Source: JAXLXE01 sp046328115 | GTDB taxonomy: Bacteria; Chloroflexota; UBA6077; JACCZL01 | DNA: 64,000 nt | NCBI GenBank assembly: GCA_046328115.1 | Contig: JAXLXE010000003.1 | Span: 310,001 to 374,000, forward strand | Reading direction: 5' to 3' | In this document: piece by piece, positions 17,043-26,569 of the stretch | How positions within the stretch are numbered: position 1 is the stretch's first letter | Layout of the letters: each line of letters starts with the position of its first letter | Notes under the pieces: model-generated | Told to the model about the DNA's origin: nothing | The model's input: only the letters and a program-made list of their open reading frames with translations | The model's database searches: none | Translations under genes and position numbers: made by a program

Positions 17043-17990
17043 GTGAGCGAGCCATCCCTCTCGATCATCGTGAACGGCAACGACCACGCCTACATGCGCG
17101 AATTCGGTTGTCGCTGCGACCGCTGCGCCGTGTCGCACCGCCGTGCCAATGCCTCTGCCTCCATCTGCCTGCTCTCAGACCAGGATGAGCTGCTGTGGCA
17201 CCTGCTCATCGATGCCGGCGGCGGAGTTGGCAACAACCTGGTGGAGAACCTGGACGGCTTCCAGGGTGAGCCACGCGTGGACCTGCTCCTGCTCACCCAC
17301 TGGCACCCGGATCACTCCATCGGCCTGCTTCAGGTCTGCCCCAGCCTCAAGCGCAGCCGCGAGCGCCGCGGCCTCACTTTTGACAAAATCCCCACCTGGG
17401 TCCGCCACGGCTCGCTGGCCCTCCTGCCCGACCGTCTCACGCAGGACTTCATACGCGTCATCTCCCAGGACGAGAACGAGCCACCCGGCCGTCTCCTCCC
17501 CGCATTCACCGGACTGCACGGCAGCGTCACCATCCAGCCGGTATCCATCTCGCACGCTTCAGCCGACCTGAACGGACGGTACGCCACGGCCGGCTACGTC
17601 ATCACCGCGCCCAACGGCCGCCGCGCGGCGTTCCTCTGGGACATGGACAATCAGAACCAGTGGCTGGTCTCGCCTGACCCGGTCCAGGCGCCGGCCCAGG
17701 CCGCGCTGCGGGACCTGGACTATCTGTTCGTGGACTGCAACAACTGGGAGGCAGAGGACCTGAACGGCCGCACCACCTCCCACGGCAGCTTTCTCCGTAT
17801 CCGCTCCTACGCCGAGGTGCTCCGCCCCCGCGAGACCGTGCTCATCCACATCAGCGGCCACGAGGATGGCCCCGGCAACCCCGGCTTCGGCTGGCCGGAC
17901 CAGGTCTGGCAGGACCGCGCCCGCGAAGCCTGGGAGGGTCTTCCCGGCACCGTCTCCGTGGTCAGCCCGGGCGAGCGCCGACCGCTCTAA
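17043..17990 (+). CDS. MBL-fold hydrolase with Cys-rich N-terminus
   Basis: Metallo-beta-lactamase-fold protein of 315 residues. The core motif LLTHWHPDHSIGLLQ near residue 83 replaces the second half of HxHxDH as in HWHPDH, and further ligands could be H in SISHASAD, D in FLWDMDNQ and H in LIHISGHED. Before it sits GCRCDRCAVSHRRAN, a Cys cluster (C-x-C-x2-C) resembling the metal-knuckle of PhnP-type phosphodiesterases. A cyclic phosphodiester substrate is therefore plausible but unproven. Start GTG 17043, 26 bases after the amidase gene. Confidence 0.75.
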   Translation: MSEPSLSIIVNGNDHAYMREFGCRCDRCAVSHRRANASASICLLSDQDELLWHLLIDAGGGVGNNLVENLDGFQGEPRVDLLLLTHWHPDHSIGLLQVCPSLKRSRERRGLTFDKIPTWVRHGSLALLPDRLTQDFIRVISQDENEPPGRLLPAFTGLHGSVTIQPVSISHASADLNGRYATAGYVITAPNGRRAAFLWDMDNQNQWLVSPDPVQAPAQAALRDLDYLFVDCNNWEAEDLNGRTTSHGSFLRIRSYAEVLRPRETVLIHISGHEDGPGNPGFGWPDQVWQDRAREAWEGLPGTVSVVSPGERRPL

Positions 17991-18002
17991 TCCGTCCCGC
18001 CG

Positions 18003-18857
18003 CTAGGCAAACAGATCCGTCAACCGCTCCTCCGGCGGGTGGCCGGGGTGCAATCGCCGCAGGTAGGTCGTGGCAAACGCCCGCTTGCGGATGTGGGGCG
18101 GCAACCCCATGAAGAAGCTGTTGGGCGGGATCTGCGTCCTGTGCCGCAGCAGCGCCTCGCGCTGGACGTGCGCGTAGTCCGCCACGTCCACCGCCGCGTG
18201 CACGTGGTCCCAGTTGGTGGCCGGCACGTTCTGGCGCCGCCGCTCCATCATCTTCTCAAGCTCGGTGGTATCCAGCCCCTCGGCCCGCATCATGTCCAGG
18301 ATCGTATCCCAGCCCTCCACCACGGACTGCAGGGAGAACAGCCGATCCGGCCGCCACGGATCGCCATCGATCGGCGCGCCCAGATCTCCCACCATCTCCC
18401 ACGCCCGCACCGTGATCCGGTGGCACATGATGTGGTCCGGGTGGCCGTAGCCGCCGTGCTCGTTCTCCGTGACCACCACCCTGGGCCGCAGCCGACGCAT
18501 CAACGCGGCCAGGCGGAACGCCGCGGCGTCCACGTCCACGTTCCAGAACGCCTCCGGGTGCTTGTTGGCGTCTGTGCCCATCATCCCGGAGTCTCGGTAC
18601 CCCAGCAGGTGGATCTCCGAGACGCCCAGCACCTCGCACGCCTCTCGCAGCTCACGCTCGCGGATGTGCCTCAGGCGGGGAAACGCCTCCTCATACACCA
18701 GGTCCGGATCGTGGATCTCCCCCTCTTCACCGCCGGTGCAGGTCACCACACCGGTTCGCAGACCGGCGGCGGCGTACTTTGCCAGCAAGCCGCCGGTCGC
18801 GCTACTCTCGTCATCTGGATGTGGGCGTACCGCCAGGAAATCAACGCGGGCCGTCAT
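18003..18857 (-). CDS. PIG-L family deacetylase (LmbE/Mca-like)
   Basis: Zinc-dependent N-acetylglucosamine-type deacetylase of 284 residues. The catalytic motif RPHPDDESSATGG opens the protein and the third ligand is in GGYGHPDHIMCH near 145. The EEGEIHDPDL and LLGYRDSGMMG blocks place it close to mycothiol conjugate amidase (Mca) and MshB-like enzymes, which cleave GlcN-Ins amide bonds; the true substrate in this organism is open. ATTGTA at 18908-18913 reads TACAAT on this strand and may be its -10. It converges on the MBL gene with a gap of 12 bases. Confidence 0.9.
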   Translation of the reverse strand: MTARVDFLAVRPHPDDESSATGGLLAKYAAAGLRTGVVTCTGGEEGEIHDPDLVYEEAFPRLRHIRERELREACEVLGVSEIHLLGYRDSGMMGTDANKHPEAFWNVDVDAAAFRLAALMRRLRPRVVVTENEHGGYGHPDHIMCHRITVRAWEMVGDLGAPIDGDPWRPDRLFSLQSVVEGWDTILDMMRAEGLDTTELEKMMERRRQNVPATNWDHVHAAVDVADYAHVQREALLRHRTQIPPNSFFMGLPPHIRKRAFATTYLRRLHPGHPPEERLTDLFA

Positions 18858-18942
18858 TCTCCGCCTTCGAGCACGTATTCCTCTCGCCCGGGCCCCGGGC
18901 GCAGCGCATTGTACGGTCCGGACCGCCCCCCACCGCAGTCCT

Positions 18943-19983
18943 TCACGCGCCTCCGGCGAAGGCCGGCATCACCTCGCCCGCGAACAGCCGTAGCGACCGC
19001 ATCGCATCCTCGTGGCTCAGGTCCCCCCACGCAAACACGCACAGCACGTAGTTGCACCCGCTCTCCTCAAGCATCCTCGCCATCTGGGCCCGCACCGTCG
19101 TTGGCGATCCAGACAGGACCGTCTCGTGCTTCAGGGCGTTCTCGTAGCTGAACTGCGCGTCGCGGCTGTGATCGTCGTGCTCGTGCCACACCTTCAGGAT
19201 CGCGCGGTTCCACACACCGTAGGCGCGCTCCGTCAGGGCGGCCGCCTCCGCATCCGTCTCCGCCACCACCACCTGCCGCACCAGTCCCACCCGCGGGCGC
19301 GCCACGTGTCCGTTCAGCCGGTTGGCGTCCCCCCGATGCTCCTCCCAGATGCGCCAGTACTCGGCAAATGGATCCCGCGCCATGGACGCCGGCCCTAGCC
19401 GCACGTAGTTGAACCCATCGCGCGCCAGACGCGGCACGGATCCCGGCGTCTGAGACGGATACCACAGCGGCGGATACGGCCGCTGCAGGGGCTTCAACGT
19501 CATTGGCACGTCCTGAAACCGGTAGTGATCGCCCTCAAAGCTCAGCCGGTCCTGGGTGAGCCCGCGCAGGATCACCGCCAGAGACTCTTCAAACAGCGAC
19601 CGCGTGGTTGGCTCGTCGTTCACCCCGAAGTAGCCAAGCTCGTACGGCGAGATCCCGCGCCCCAACCCCAGCTCCAGGCGCCCGCCGCTGAGATGGTCCA
19701 GCATGCAGATCTCCTCGAGCAGGCGCAGCGGGTTGTACAGCGGCAGGATGTGGACCAGCGGCCCCAGCCTGATCCGCCGCGTCCGCTGCGCGGCTGCCGC
19801 CAGGAACAGGCCCGGGCTGGGGGCCATGCCCAGCGGCGTCCCGTGGTGCTCCGCAAGGTGGTAGGCGTAGAACCCCGCCGCCTCAGCGGCCTCCAGCAGC
19901 CTCAGGCGCTCCTCGTAGAGCGTGGCCAGGGGCGCCCCGCTGGCATCGATCCAGTCGAACAGCCCAAAGCTCACCGCGGTCAT
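18943..19983 (-). CDS. LLM-class luciferase-like monooxygenase
   Basis: Bacterial-luciferase-like flavin monooxygenase of 346 residues from ATG 19983 (the frame stays open upstream to 20091, but the conserved start FGLFDWIDASGAPLATLYEE follows this ATG, behind GGTGGGGCG). Family blocks: AEHHGTPLGMAPSPGLFLAA, RIRLGPLVHILPLYNPLRLLEEICMLDHLSGGRLELGLGRG and SGSPTTVRAQMARMLEESG. Probably FMN- or F420-dependent oxidation of a small organic compound. ATCATA at 20071-20076 reads TATGAT on this strand and may be a -10. Confidence 0.88.
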   Translation of the reverse strand: MTAVSFGLFDWIDASGAPLATLYEERLRLLEAAEAAGFYAYHLAEHHGTPLGMAPSPGLFLAAAAQRTRRIRLGPLVHILPLYNPLRLLEEICMLDHLSGGRLELGLGRGISPYELGYFGVNDEPTTRSLFEESLAVILRGLTQDRLSFEGDHYRFQDVPMTLKPLQRPYPPLWYPSQTPGSVPRLARDGFNYVRLGPASMARDPFAEYWRIWEEHRGDANRLNGHVARPRVGLVRQVVVAETDAEAAALTERAYGVWNRAILKVWHEHDDHSRDAQFSYENALKHETVLSGSPTTVRAQMARMLEESGCNYVLCVFAWGDLSHEDAMRSLRLFAGEVMPAFAGGA

Positions 19984-20120
19984 CGCCCCACCTCCCACCG
20001 TCCGGCATCGCCCGAACGCCACGGATGGGCGCTCTGGGGCTCGCGGTTGCGATTGACGAGCACGCGATGCATCATAGCGCGCGACACACACGTCACACGC
20101 ATCGGGGGATCGGGGTACCT

Positions 20121-23100
20121 GTGTTGAGTCGAATGTTCAGTCTTAGGATCGCGCGGCGGGCAGTGTCCTTCCTCGTGTTGCTCGGCCTCCTGGTGGGCCT
20201 CTCCACCGCGGCGCCAACGCCAGGCGGCAGCGCCCGCGTGCCCGGCGCGGATGCCGACAGCGCGGACATCCCGCCGTTTGGCCGCGGCATCGTCACCTTT
20301 CAGAACTACCTGGACGAGCGGCAGCAGCACATCCTGACCCTCCGTGGCCTGCCCCAAGATCGGCCAGACCTCCGCATCCGCGCTCTCCAGCAGCAGGCAG
20401 CGCAGGAGCGGCGGCGCGGCACCCGCACGCACGAAGTGGGCGGACCCTGGACCTCCATGGGCCCAGAGCCCATCCCAAACGGCCAGACCCAGGGCTCCAC
20501 CACCGCCACGATCCCGATGACCGGGCGAGTCACGGCCATCGCCGTCCACCCAACGGACCCCAACAAACTGTACGTGGGCACTGCGCAGGGCGGGGTCTTC
20601 CGCTCCCTCAATGGCGGCGCGAACTGGACGGCAATCTTCGATGGCGCCATGTCGCTAGCCATCGGCGCCATCGCCATCGCTCCCTCCAGCCCCACCACCA
20701 TCTACGTGGGGACCGGCGAGCCCAACGCCTCGAGCGACAGCTTCTTCGGCGTGGGGCTGTACCGCGTGGACAACGCCGAGTCCACCCCCACGCTGGTTGG
20801 CCCCATCAACCCGCTGGTCACCACCGGCATCGCGAACACGGATGCCTTCACCGGACGCTCCATCAGCAAGATCCTGGTCCACCCGGCCGACGCCGCCACG
20901 GTCTTCGTGGGCACCGCTCAGGGGCGCGGCGGCCTCGGCGGAGACACCTTGTCCACGCTCGTCCCACCGCTCGCGCTTCGCGGGCTCTACCGATCCACCA
21001 ACGCCACGGCCGCCGCCGGCTCCGTCGCCTTCACGAAGGTCACCGTCTCCGCCGCTGGCAGCGTCGCGCCGGATACCAGCGGCAACCGCTCCGTCGCCGA
21101 TATGGTGTTCGAGCCCGGTAATCCCGGTACGATGCTCATCTCCCTGCTGGGCACCAACACCGCCAACGACGGCGGGATCTACCGCACGACGAACGCGCTG
21201 GCCGCCACGCCCGCCTTCGCCCAGGTGCTCTCGCTGGGTACCGCCACCGCCACCGTGCGCTCAGCGCTGGCAATCAACAAGATCGGAGCCACGGTCACCG
21301 CCTACGCTGCCACGTCCGAGTACACCAACGTGTTCTGCCCGGATGATGCCGGCACCGTCCGCAAGTCCGTGGACGGCGGCCAGACCTGGTCCGTCCCCCA
21401 GCCCAACGCGGAGGGCTTCTGCGGCGGCCAGTGCGACTACAACATCGCCATCGCCCTGGACCCCGGGAACGCCAATCGCGTGCTTCTGGGCGGCCAGTCG
21501 CTCTCCGCCTGCGCCGCCGCCATGCTCCGGTCCACCGACGGCGGCTCCAACTACTTCTACGCGGACAACGGACTGCACGCGGATACGCACGCCGTGGAGT
21601 TCGCCCCGTCCAACCCCAGCATCGCCTACACCGGCAGCGACGGCGGCATCTGGCGCTCGGCGGATGGCGGCGCCACCTGGGCGTCCAAGAACTCCGGCGG
21701 CTTCAACGCCACCCAGTTCCAGAGCCTGGCCACCCACCCCACCGATCCCAGCTTCCTGATCGGGGGCACCCAGGACAACGGCACCAACTTCCTCCAGCCC
21801 GATGGCACGTGGCGCCGCGCCGACTTTGGCGATGGCGGCTTCGCCCTGATCGATCAGAACGCCACCGACACCACCAACGTCACCATGTACCACACCTACT
21901 TCAACGTGACGAACGCCATGGGCTTCGCCCGAGTCACCAACACCGCCAATGCGTTCGACAATGGCGAGACCAGCGGCTGGACCCTCTTTGGCTGCGGCTT
22001 CAGCGGCGCGGTGGCAAACGGCATCACCTGCCCTGCCACCGCCATTCGCTTCTACGCGCCCATGGCGCTCGGCCCCGGCAATCCCAACACGCTGTACTTC
22101 GGCAGCGACCGCCTCTGGCGCTCCACCGACCGCGGCGCCACGATGAACCTCGCGAGCCAGGCACCCATCCTGGCCTCCCACGCCATCACCGCCATCGGCA
22201 TCGCCCCCCAGAACGACAGCGTCCGCATCGTGGGCCTCCGCCGAAGCACCCCGCTCAGCTTCGCCGTCTACCGCACCACCACCGGCTCTGCCGCGCTCGA
22301 CGACGTCAGCGCCGGTCTCCCCCAACGCTACGTGGCGCGCGCCGTGATCGACAAAAACAACGCGAATATCGCCTACCTCACCTTTGGCGGGTACGAGCTG
22401 GGCGCGGGCGAGCACGTCTGGAAAACGACCAACCTGAGCGCATCGCCGCCGGTCTGGACCGCCTCCGGCAACGGCATCCCAGACGTCCCGGTGAACGCGT
22501 TCGCCATTGACCCCGCCAACTCCAACATCCTCTACGCCGGCACGGACATCGGTGTCTACCGCTCCACAGACGCCGGCGCAAACTGGGTGCCGTACGGCAC
22601 CGGCCTGCCCCGCGTGGCCGTGTTCGATATGGCCTTCCAGCGCCTGGGGAACGTCAACCCGGCCCGCGTCCTCCGGGTGGCCACCCACGGCCGCGGCATC
22701 TGGCAGATCACGACCGCCGCCAACGACCAGCCCGTGCTCACGCTGGCAAACACCTCCATCTCCTACTCCCCGCTCCAGGCAGCCACCTTGATAGACGGCT
22801 CTGCCTCTGCCAACGACGCCGACTCCCCGGTGCTCACCAACGGGAGCCTCACCGTGGACTACGCCGCCAACGGAACCGCCGACGATCGCCTCGAGATCCG
22901 CGACGAGGGCAGCGGCACGGGACAGATCGGCGTCTCCGGCGCCAACATCAGCTTTGGTAACACCTTGATAGGCACCCAGAGCGGCGGCACCGGCACCAGC
23001 CCGCTGGTCGTCACGTTCAACAGCAGCGCCACCCCGGCGGCCGCCCAGGCCCTCGTCCGCAACGTCACCTATCGGAACGTCAATGCCAACCCGTCCAGGC

Positions 23101-23666
23101 TCCCCCGCCAGGTCCGCTTCACCCTGAAAGACGAAGACAGCGGCACCGGCACCGCCACCAGATTCGTGGCCTACCCGGCTGACCTCAAGGTCTCCGCCAT
23201 CACCAACACCACGCCGGTCCAGGTGGGCGTTGCCGCCACGTTCACCGGCACGGTCACCAACACCGGGCCCAACCGCGTGGACAACGCCGTCATCACCGCC
23301 ACGAACGCCGCGTTGCTGAGCGCCTCCTGGACCTGTACCGCCAGCGGCGGTGCCACCTGCAACACACCCAGCGGATCCGGGCTGCTGAGCGCGCTCGCCA
23401 CGGTACCGGTAGGTGGGACGGTCACCGTCACCCAGACCGGGACCATCAGCACGGCGGCCGTGGGCGGCGTAAACACCACCTTCACGGCCTCCCACCAGCC
23501 AGGGGGCATCGAGACCCAGGCCGCGGACAACAGCGCCACCTTGCCCAACCTGCTGGTGCCCAAGATCCACGGCGGCCCCGGCGGCTCGCCACCCAGCAAG
23601 CCCGCCCCGGGCGGACGCGGCGGCCCAGCCGGCGGCGCGCCGGGCAATCACCCGCCCGGGCGCTGA
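20121..23666 (+). CDS. Large secreted beta-propeller protein with Ig-like and DUF11 domains
   Basis: Secreted or surface protein of about 1,181 residues. A signal peptide (RRAVSFLVLLGLLVGLSTAA) leads into a VPS10/BNR-type beta-propeller of roughly 750 residues with recurring units such as KLYVGTAQGGVFRSLNGGANW, IAYTGSDGGIWRSADGGATW and ILYAGTDIGVYRSTDAGANW, ending in THGRGIWQIT. Then comes a cadherin-like or Calx-type segment (NDADSPVLTNGSLTVDY), a DUF11 domain (TFTGTVTNTGPNRVDNAVI) and a Gly/Pro-rich tail. It probably binds sugars or cell-surface material; catalytic sialidase residues are not apparent. Start is GTG 20121 (GGGG eight bases upstream) or ATG 20133. Its 3-prime end overlaps the convergent ywgA-like gene by 19 bases. 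Confidence 0.82.
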   Translation: MLSRMFSLRIARRAVSFLVLLGLLVGLSTAAPTPGGSARVPGADADSADIPPFGRGIVTFQNYLDERQQHILTLRGLPQDRPDLRIRALQQQAAQERRRGTRTHEVGGPWTSMGPEPIPNGQTQGSTTATIPMTGRVTAIAVHPTDPNKLYVGTAQGGVFRSLNGGANWTAIFDGAMSLAIGAIAIAPSSPTTIYVGTGEPNASSDSFFGVGLYRVDNAESTPTLVGPINPLVTTGIANTDAFTGRSISKILVHPADAATVFVGTAQGRGGLGGDTLSTLVPPLALRGLYRSTNATAAAGSVAFTKVTVSAAGSVAPDTSGNRSVADMVFEPGNPGTMLISLLGTNTANDGGIYRTTNALAATPAFAQVLSLGTATATVRSALAINKIGATVTAYAATSEYTNVFCPDDAGTVRKSVDGGQTWSVPQPNAEGFCGGQCDYNIAIALDPGNANRVLLGGQSLSACAAAMLRSTDGGSNYFYADNGLHADTHAVEFAPSNPSIAYTGSDGGIWRSADGGATWASKNSGGFNATQFQSLATHPTDPSFLIGGTQDNGTNFLQPDGTWRRADFGDGGFALIDQNATDTTNVTMYHTYFNVTNAMGFARVTNTANAFDNGETSGWTLFGCGFSGAVANGITCPATAIRFYAPMALGPGNPNTLYFGSDRLWRSTDRGATMNLASQAPILASHAITAIGIAPQNDSVRIVGLRRSTPLSFAVYRTTTGSAALDDVSAGLPQRYVARAVIDKNNANIAYLTFGGYELGAGEHVWKTTNLSASPPVWTASGNGIPDVPVNAFAIDPANSNILYAGTDIGVYRSTDAGANWVPYGTGLPRVAVFDMAFQRLGNVNPARVLRVATHGRGIWQITTAANDQPVLTLANTSISYSPLQAATLIDGSASANDADSPVLTNGSLTVDYAANGTADDRLEIRDEGSGTGQIGVSGANISFGNTLIGTQSGGTGTSPLVVTFNSSATPAAAQALVRNVTYRNVNANPSRLPRQVRFTLKDEDSGTGTATRFVAYPADLKVSAITNTTPVQVGVAATFTGTVTNTGPNRVDNAVITATNAALLSASWTCTASGGATCNTPSGSGLLSALATVPVGGTVTVTQTGTISTAAVGGVNTTFTASHQPGGIETQAADNSATLPNLLVPKIHGGPGGSPPSKPAPGGRGGPAGGAPGNHPPGR

Positions 23667-24235
23667 AGCTCGGTAGCCACTAAGCCCGCTTTGACCATAG
23701 CACGGTAAGCGGATCCGATGTCATCGACCGAGAACCTCTCACCCTTGTATTGGCGCACCTGACCGACGACATCGTCGGCAGACGGTGCCGCCTTCTTCTC
23801 AACGCGCAATTTCTGCTCCGCGAAGTGAGTAGTCGAGATCAACTCCAGACGATCCGGCGTTAGCTGACCAAGAACACGAACGACCTTCCGAACCAGATCC
23901 TCGTGCTGGGCTGCCTGCGCAGCGTGACGCTCCAGTAGCTCTATGCCCCGTGGCTCGATCGCGTAGTTGGAGTAGGCGCCGCGGTCTGGGCTCGTGTCGG
24001 CAAGCACCCCCTCGGCCAGAAGTCTCTCGACACGGCCTGAGAGTTGCTCGGAAAATGGCCCGTAGTAGTAGATACTGAAATGATCCGAAATCGGGGCTCC
24101 GAGCGCCTTTAGGAAGTACATGAGCTTCTGAACGGCCGTCCGTCCGAGGAAGTTGGACCCTTGATTCGCTCTGAACTCACGGACGAGAACGGCGAGCAAC
24201 ACGTCCTCCGTCGACAAACTAAGGCTTATCGCCAT
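23648..24235 (-). CDS. YwgA-like protein
   Basis: Protein of 195 residues resembling Bacillus YwgA and distantly the SocA/Panacea antitoxin fold. The landmark is TAVQKLMYFLKALGAPISDHFSIYYYGPFSEQL, a helix followed by the YYxGPFS turn. No catalytic residues or membrane segments are seen. It lies 64 bases downstream of the HD phosphohydrolase gene on the same strand; in Bacillus the ywfO and ywgA genes are also adjacent, so the pairing is conserved across phyla. Base composition is visibly lower in GC than neighbouring genes, hinting at transfer. Start ATG behind GGAGG. Confidence 0.75.
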   Translation of the reverse strand: MAISLSLSTEDVLLAVLVREFRANQGSNFLGRTAVQKLMYFLKALGAPISDHFSIYYYGPFSEQLSGRVERLLAEGVLADTSPDRGAYSNYAIEPRGIELLERHAAQAAQHEDLVRKVVRVLGQLTPDRLELISTTHFAEQKLRVEKKAAPSADDVVGQVRQYKGERFSVDDIGSAYRAMVKAGLVATELQRPGG

Positions 24236-24299
24236 ACCGGAACCTCCGAGAGATCAAGCCAATCATAGAACATTTGTTCCCTACAAACACGCGTGGGGT

Positions 24300-25649
24300 T
24301 CACCCGCGCGCAAGCTCCTCGGCCCGAGCGCGCAAGTTCTCTGCCTGCGCGTCGTCCCGCGCATACGCAAATAAGCGAATCACCCAAAACAGCTTCGGCA
24401 CCTTTTCGATGACGGCGCTTCGCTCAGCAATACTGATCGCGCGCACCGAGGCGCGCGCTGAACTCTCGATAACGAACAGGTCGTCGGCAGCGTCCTGCTC
24501 GCCCGGAACCCACAGCGAGTGGACCTTCCCCGATGCATCCAGGTCTGGCACCAGCACGACAGAGGGGAACTCCTGCTGAAGAACAGCCGAAATCTCGTTC
24601 ATCCGGCGCTTATCACGGTGATCTGCATGATCGCCGAACTCAAGCAAGAGTTTCGGGTGGTCCCGACCGATGAGGCGGCGTGCCCACACGCTTCCCGGTT
24701 CCGCATCAGACCCACGCGCGTCCAAAATCATTCGTGACTGCATGGTCACGTCGTCTTCTTGCAACACTGCGGCTGCGTCTGCATAACCCCCAGGGACCGC
24801 GAAGTCCAACCAATTCCGCAAAAGCACGTCGTACGCTCGCCTCGTTCGATGCATGTACACTTGCGTGTTCATGAAGTAGCGAGCTAGTAGCAATCCTTCG
24901 AATGCGTGCACTCCGCCAGGGCGAATGCCGATCGCCAGGGATTGCGTGTTCGCGTTCCGGTGCGCCACCAAGGACCCGAGCAGTCTCAAATAGTCAAACT
25001 TACCGTACTCTACCCCGCAGTGATGAGAATCACGCAGCAAGTAGTCAATCCGGTCAACATCAAGCTGCCCAGAGACGATCTGTTTCAAGCATAACAACTG
25101 TGGCGGCACGTCCTTTTCGAGGAGCATTGTCTGAAGAAGCCCAGCAACACCAGGAAAGAACCGCTCATCGAGCATGTCGCCTAGCGGGCCATCACGGGAA
25201 ACCGCCCATGCAGACACATGCTCGTGCCTCTGCTCACCGGCAATTACCTCACCCGCATGCGAGAACGGCGTATGCCCGACGTCGTGAAGCAGACCGAGCA
25301 GTCGAACCAACTGCCGCGCCCTCGCGACGGTGTCCGTCTCAAGACCCCCGACTTCGCCTAGTTCGTCGAGTAGCGGGGTTCCCTCGACGCTTGACACGGC
25401 GTCGAACGCTCGCGTCGCGAGTTCCATCACCCCTAGCGAGTGCTCGAACCTGGAATGCATGGCGCCGGGGTAGACGTAGTGCGTGTACGCCAGTTGGCGG
25501 ATGCTTCGAAGTCGCTGAAACGGGGGGCTGTCGATGACCGCCTTCTCAGCGTTCGAGTACGCGATGAACCCGTGGACCGGGCACCGAACCTCGTTCGTGG
25601 GACGGTGCTCAGGACCTAGAATCTGAGACACGCTCAGTGATGGGGACAT
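24300..25649 (-). CDS. HD-domain phosphohydrolase (YwfO/SAMHD1-like)
   Basis: HD-superfamily hydrolase of 449 residues related to YwfO and the Enterococcus dNTPase EF1143. The N-terminal IDSPPFQRLRSIRQLAYTHYVYPGAMHSRFEHSLGV block and the metal motif LLGLLHDVGHTPFSHAGE (HD near 118) are conserved, as is QLDVDRIDYLLRDSHHCGVEYG downstream. It likely hydrolyses a dNTP to nucleoside and triphosphate. The adjacent YwgA-like gene probably belongs to the same operon. GC is lower than in the flanks. A defence or nucleotide-homeostasis role is inference. Confidence 0.88.
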   Translation of the reverse strand: MSPSLSVSQILGPEHRPTNEVRCPVHGFIAYSNAEKAVIDSPPFQRLRSIRQLAYTHYVYPGAMHSRFEHSLGVMELATRAFDAVSSVEGTPLLDELGEVGGLETDTVARARQLVRLLGLLHDVGHTPFSHAGEVIAGEQRHEHVSAWAVSRDGPLGDMLDERFFPGVAGLLQTMLLEKDVPPQLLCLKQIVSGQLDVDRIDYLLRDSHHCGVEYGKFDYLRLLGSLVAHRNANTQSLAIGIRPGGVHAFEGLLLARYFMNTQVYMHRTRRAYDVLLRNWLDFAVPGGYADAAAVLQEDDVTMQSRMILDARGSDAEPGSVWARRLIGRDHPKLLLEFGDHADHRDKRRMNEISAVLQQEFPSVVLVPDLDASGKVHSLWVPGEQDAADDLFVIESSARASVRAISIAERSAVIEKVPKLFWVIRLFAYARDDAQAENLRARAEELARG

Positions 25650-25756
25650 GCGGCCCGACGACTACCCCACCCGGGTCTGGCCCACACACATGTCACGGAC
25701 GACAATGATACACATCACCCGGTCCGGCGGTGGCGTGCCCTCGCGCCAGCTCCGGC

Positions 25757-26518
25757 TCAGTACCGCTCCAACACCAGGCGGGTCTTCAGCACGTCCCGAT
25801 TGAGCAGCCACCCGTTGCTGTCCAGCAGATCGCGCAGCGCCTCCTGCCGATCGCGCGCGTCCCCGCGCTTCTTCTCCTTGGCGGAGACCTCCACCAGCAT
25901 CTCCCGCGGCTCGCCCGGTACGCCGCGGAGGCTCCACACCTCAACGCTAAGCTTCCCACCAGCCGCGCTCTCGCCCTTCCATCGATCGCCGCGCGCCGGC
26001 CCGTACCGGTGGGCGCATGCAAACACGTCGCTGAGCCACGCCTCTCCCACTTCTGCCTTCAGCCGATCGGGCGCCAGCGCCACACACAGCTCCCGAAACT
26101 TACCTTCCCCCGGTAGTGCCAAGGAGTCGCCCTCGCCCAGGTCTTTCTCCAGCTTGAGTGACACGGAGAGCACACGCCGTTCCAGCCCCCACTCTATCTG
26201 TGCCTCGTACTGCGCCGAGTCGTCCGCAAATCCGTCCTGTGCTGCCTGGGCCAGCACCGCGTCCAGATCATCATCCACCGGGTAGCGCCGCTTGAACGTG
26301 AACTGCGTCTTCGGCTCGTCGGAGAAGGCCCGCACCCTGACGAGCCAGCCGGCCCCGTCCAGATCCAGGCGCGCCGTGTCCAGGAACTGCATGGCGATCT
26401 CCTGACGCTCTCCCAGCCCCAGGATGTCCCGAATCTCGCCCGACGGCTCACCCTCCCCATCCAACACGAGATTCGGATCCACCAGCAACCTTAGCTCGTA
26501 GTCCTCATGCGCAAGCAC
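25757..26518 (-). CDS. CYTH-like domain protein
   Basis: Protein of 253 residues whose first half resembles CYTH/triphosphate-tunnel proteins: an opening EDYELRLLVDPN strand, QFLDTARLDLDGAGWLVRVR and TQFTFKRRYP, which match the paired ExExK-type, Asp-Thr, Arg-x-Arg and Thr-Phe-Lys strands lining the tunnel. The second half has WKGESAAGGKLSVEVWSLRG and VEVSAKEKKRG. Substrate is unknown; relatives act on triphosphates or are phosphate binders in polymer metabolism. Start is GTG behind GGTGGGAG. It follows the emfourin gene by 51 bases and may be part of the same transcript. Confidence 0.65.
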   Translation of the reverse strand: MLAHEDYELRLLVDPNLVLDGEGEPSGEIRDILGLGERQEIAMQFLDTARLDLDGAGWLVRVRAFSDEPKTQFTFKRRYPVDDDLDAVLAQAAQDGFADDSAQYEAQIEWGLERRVLSVSLKLEKDLGEGDSLALPGEGKFRELCVALAPDRLKAEVGEAWLSDVFACAHRYGPARGDRWKGESAAGGKLSVEVWSLRGVPGEPREMLVEVSAKEKKRGDARDRQEALRDLLDSNGWLLNRDVLKTRLVLERY

Positions 26519-26569
26519 GCTCCCACCTCCGATCGGAATCCCGCCACCCCGGAGTGCGCTCCCAAATCC

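Noticed and set aside
21261..23651. A 796-codon frame on the minus strand
   Set aside because: It is antisense to the beta-propeller gene, has low-complexity Gly/Val/Ala composition and no domain features.
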